Shown here one piece after another: positions 63,414-64,000 of a stretch of 64,000 nucleotides of DNA. The notes beneath the pieces are model-generated. The model saw only the letters and a list, made by a program, of their open reading frames with translations, did no database searches and had not been told where the DNA came from. The stretch covers positions 62,001-126,000 of the forward strand of contig NZ_JANINI010000004.1 of the NCBI RefSeq assembly GCF_024580145.1. The letters are read 5' to 3'. The DNA comes from Methyloversatilis sp. XJ19-49. Lineage in GTDB: Bacteria; Pseudomonadota; Gammaproteobacteria; Burkholderiales; Rhodocyclaceae. Both the position numbers and the translations under genes were made by a program. Positions within the stretch are counted from its first letter, which is position 1; every line of letters begins with the position of its first letter.

Positions 63414-64000
63414 TTATTCGTTGGCTAAGATAATCTTGAAAGGGTTTAGAAATTTTTTCTGCACGCAATTGCGCATAGAGCCCACGTCATTTTCGTTCTC
63501 GCAGGCTAGGCGAATAGACGTTTTGTCAATAAGTTTTTTATGTAGATCAATCAATAAATCAACATCCTTCTCCTTTTGTGAATTAATTGATTCTCTAAGG
63601 TTGAACAAGAGACCTGAAAAACTTTCATCCTTCAACTCTCCAAACATAACCGGTCCGCGATCAATGTTTTGGGTAAATTGATTTAACACATAATCCTCAG
63701 TTTTTCCAGAACTTAAGGCGTCCTCCAAATAATCGACTCTATGAACAATTTCGGCCATATATTTTCGCGCGGTTGAATTGCTATCTTGTTGTGGTCGTAG
63801 ATCGCTTATGGATGTAACGCCTTGGTAATCACGCCTTGCTTCTAATATCGGGGTAACAGTTATTTGAGGGTTGACTTCAATATGAGGGCTTACCTCTATA
63901 TGGGGAGTTGGCAGGCTGACAGGCTTTGGTGTCGCATTAAGTTCATCAGGAGACGAACTGCTATATAAGTTAATTGCGGCGACTGCTATGGCACCAATTA
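63414..64000 (-). CDS. Membrane protein of unknown function (5' end outside window)
   Basis: The minus-strand frame is open from the window edge to the stop at 63414, about 195 codons. The visible start of the sequence is a membrane helix (IGAIAVAAINLYSS), followed by a Pro-rich repeat region (TPHIEVSPHIEVNPQITVTP, three short units) and a helical C-terminal domain (IVHRVDYLEDALSSGKTEDY, LLFNLRESINSQKEKDVDLL). The ATG at 63758 is internal. AT-rich, with no recognisable family; the start codon lies beyond the window. Confidence 0.7.
   Translation of the reverse strand, partial: IGAIAVAAINLYSSSSPDELNATPKPVSLPTPHIEVSPHIEVNPQITVTPILEARRDYQGVTSISDLRPQQDSNSTARKYMAEIVHRVDYLEDALSSGKTEDYVLNQFTQNIDRGPVMFGELKDESFSGLLFNLRESINSQKEKDVDLLIDLHKKLIDKTSIRLACENENDVGSMRNCVQKKFLNPFKIILANE

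Overview
The left third (about 1-20.9 kb) is a GC-rich core chromosome of a respiratory betaproteobacterium. The gene set (C-terminal half of cobalamin-dependent MetH, a DUF4212 small subunit plus sodium/substrate symporter, a membrane PAS/DnaQ-type exonuclease with a single-domain response regulator, YcaC-like hydrolase, pirin, NhaP2-type antiporter) points to Rhodocyclales or a neighbouring order. That placement is an inference from gene content; no rRNA is present. The core also holds a tightly overlapping four-gene operon (DUF1611 P-loop protein, ABC exporter, alpha/beta hydrolase, OprP-like porin; 14.0-19.1 kb) of unknown purpose.

At 20999-21048 lies only the 3' half of a tRNA-Lys(CTT) gene on the minus strand, still followed by its own terminator, and next to it a tyrosine integrase. 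I read this as the left boundary of a large integrated element that fills the rest of the window (21-64 kb) and continues past its end. The restored tRNA and right boundary are not visible here. Inside the element, composition is mixed, decayed IS elements are frequent, and many genes are unrecognised.

Layout of the element: 21.2-27.2 kb has the integrase, a HigA-N-like fragment, a NYN/OST-HTH nuclease candidate and an IS66 remnant. 27.2-34.0 kb is a run of minus-strand genes separated by attC-like sites (GCCTAAC...GTTAGGC), that is, an integron cassette cluster with no integron integrase in view. One attC is split exactly at its core by an intact IS1182-family element. 34.3-38.8 kb has a beta-CASP metallo-beta-lactamase protein divergent from a 902-aa protein of unknown family across a palindrome-rich intergenic region. 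39.2-40.1 kb holds a second tyrosine recombinase. 42.4-49.2 kb is a self-contained chaperone-like operon: GrpE-like, divergent Hsp70, AAA+ ATPase, degenerate J-domain protein and a membrane-anchored protein. 49.3-50.7 kb is IS3-family debris. 51.0-53.6 kb pairs an MBL-fold protein with a subtilisin-like protease. 53.6-60.0 kb has more cassette-like genes (DUF1353, DUF2235) and two decayed copies of the same IS1182-like element, one interrupted by a decayed IS150-like element. 60.5-64 kb has small secreted and membrane proteins, a lipase-like hydrolase and a truncated membrane protein.

The strongest candidates for something undescribed are the accessory Hsp70/AAA+/J operon, the divergent MBL/902-aa pair, and the IS1182-like element that appears to target attC core sites.
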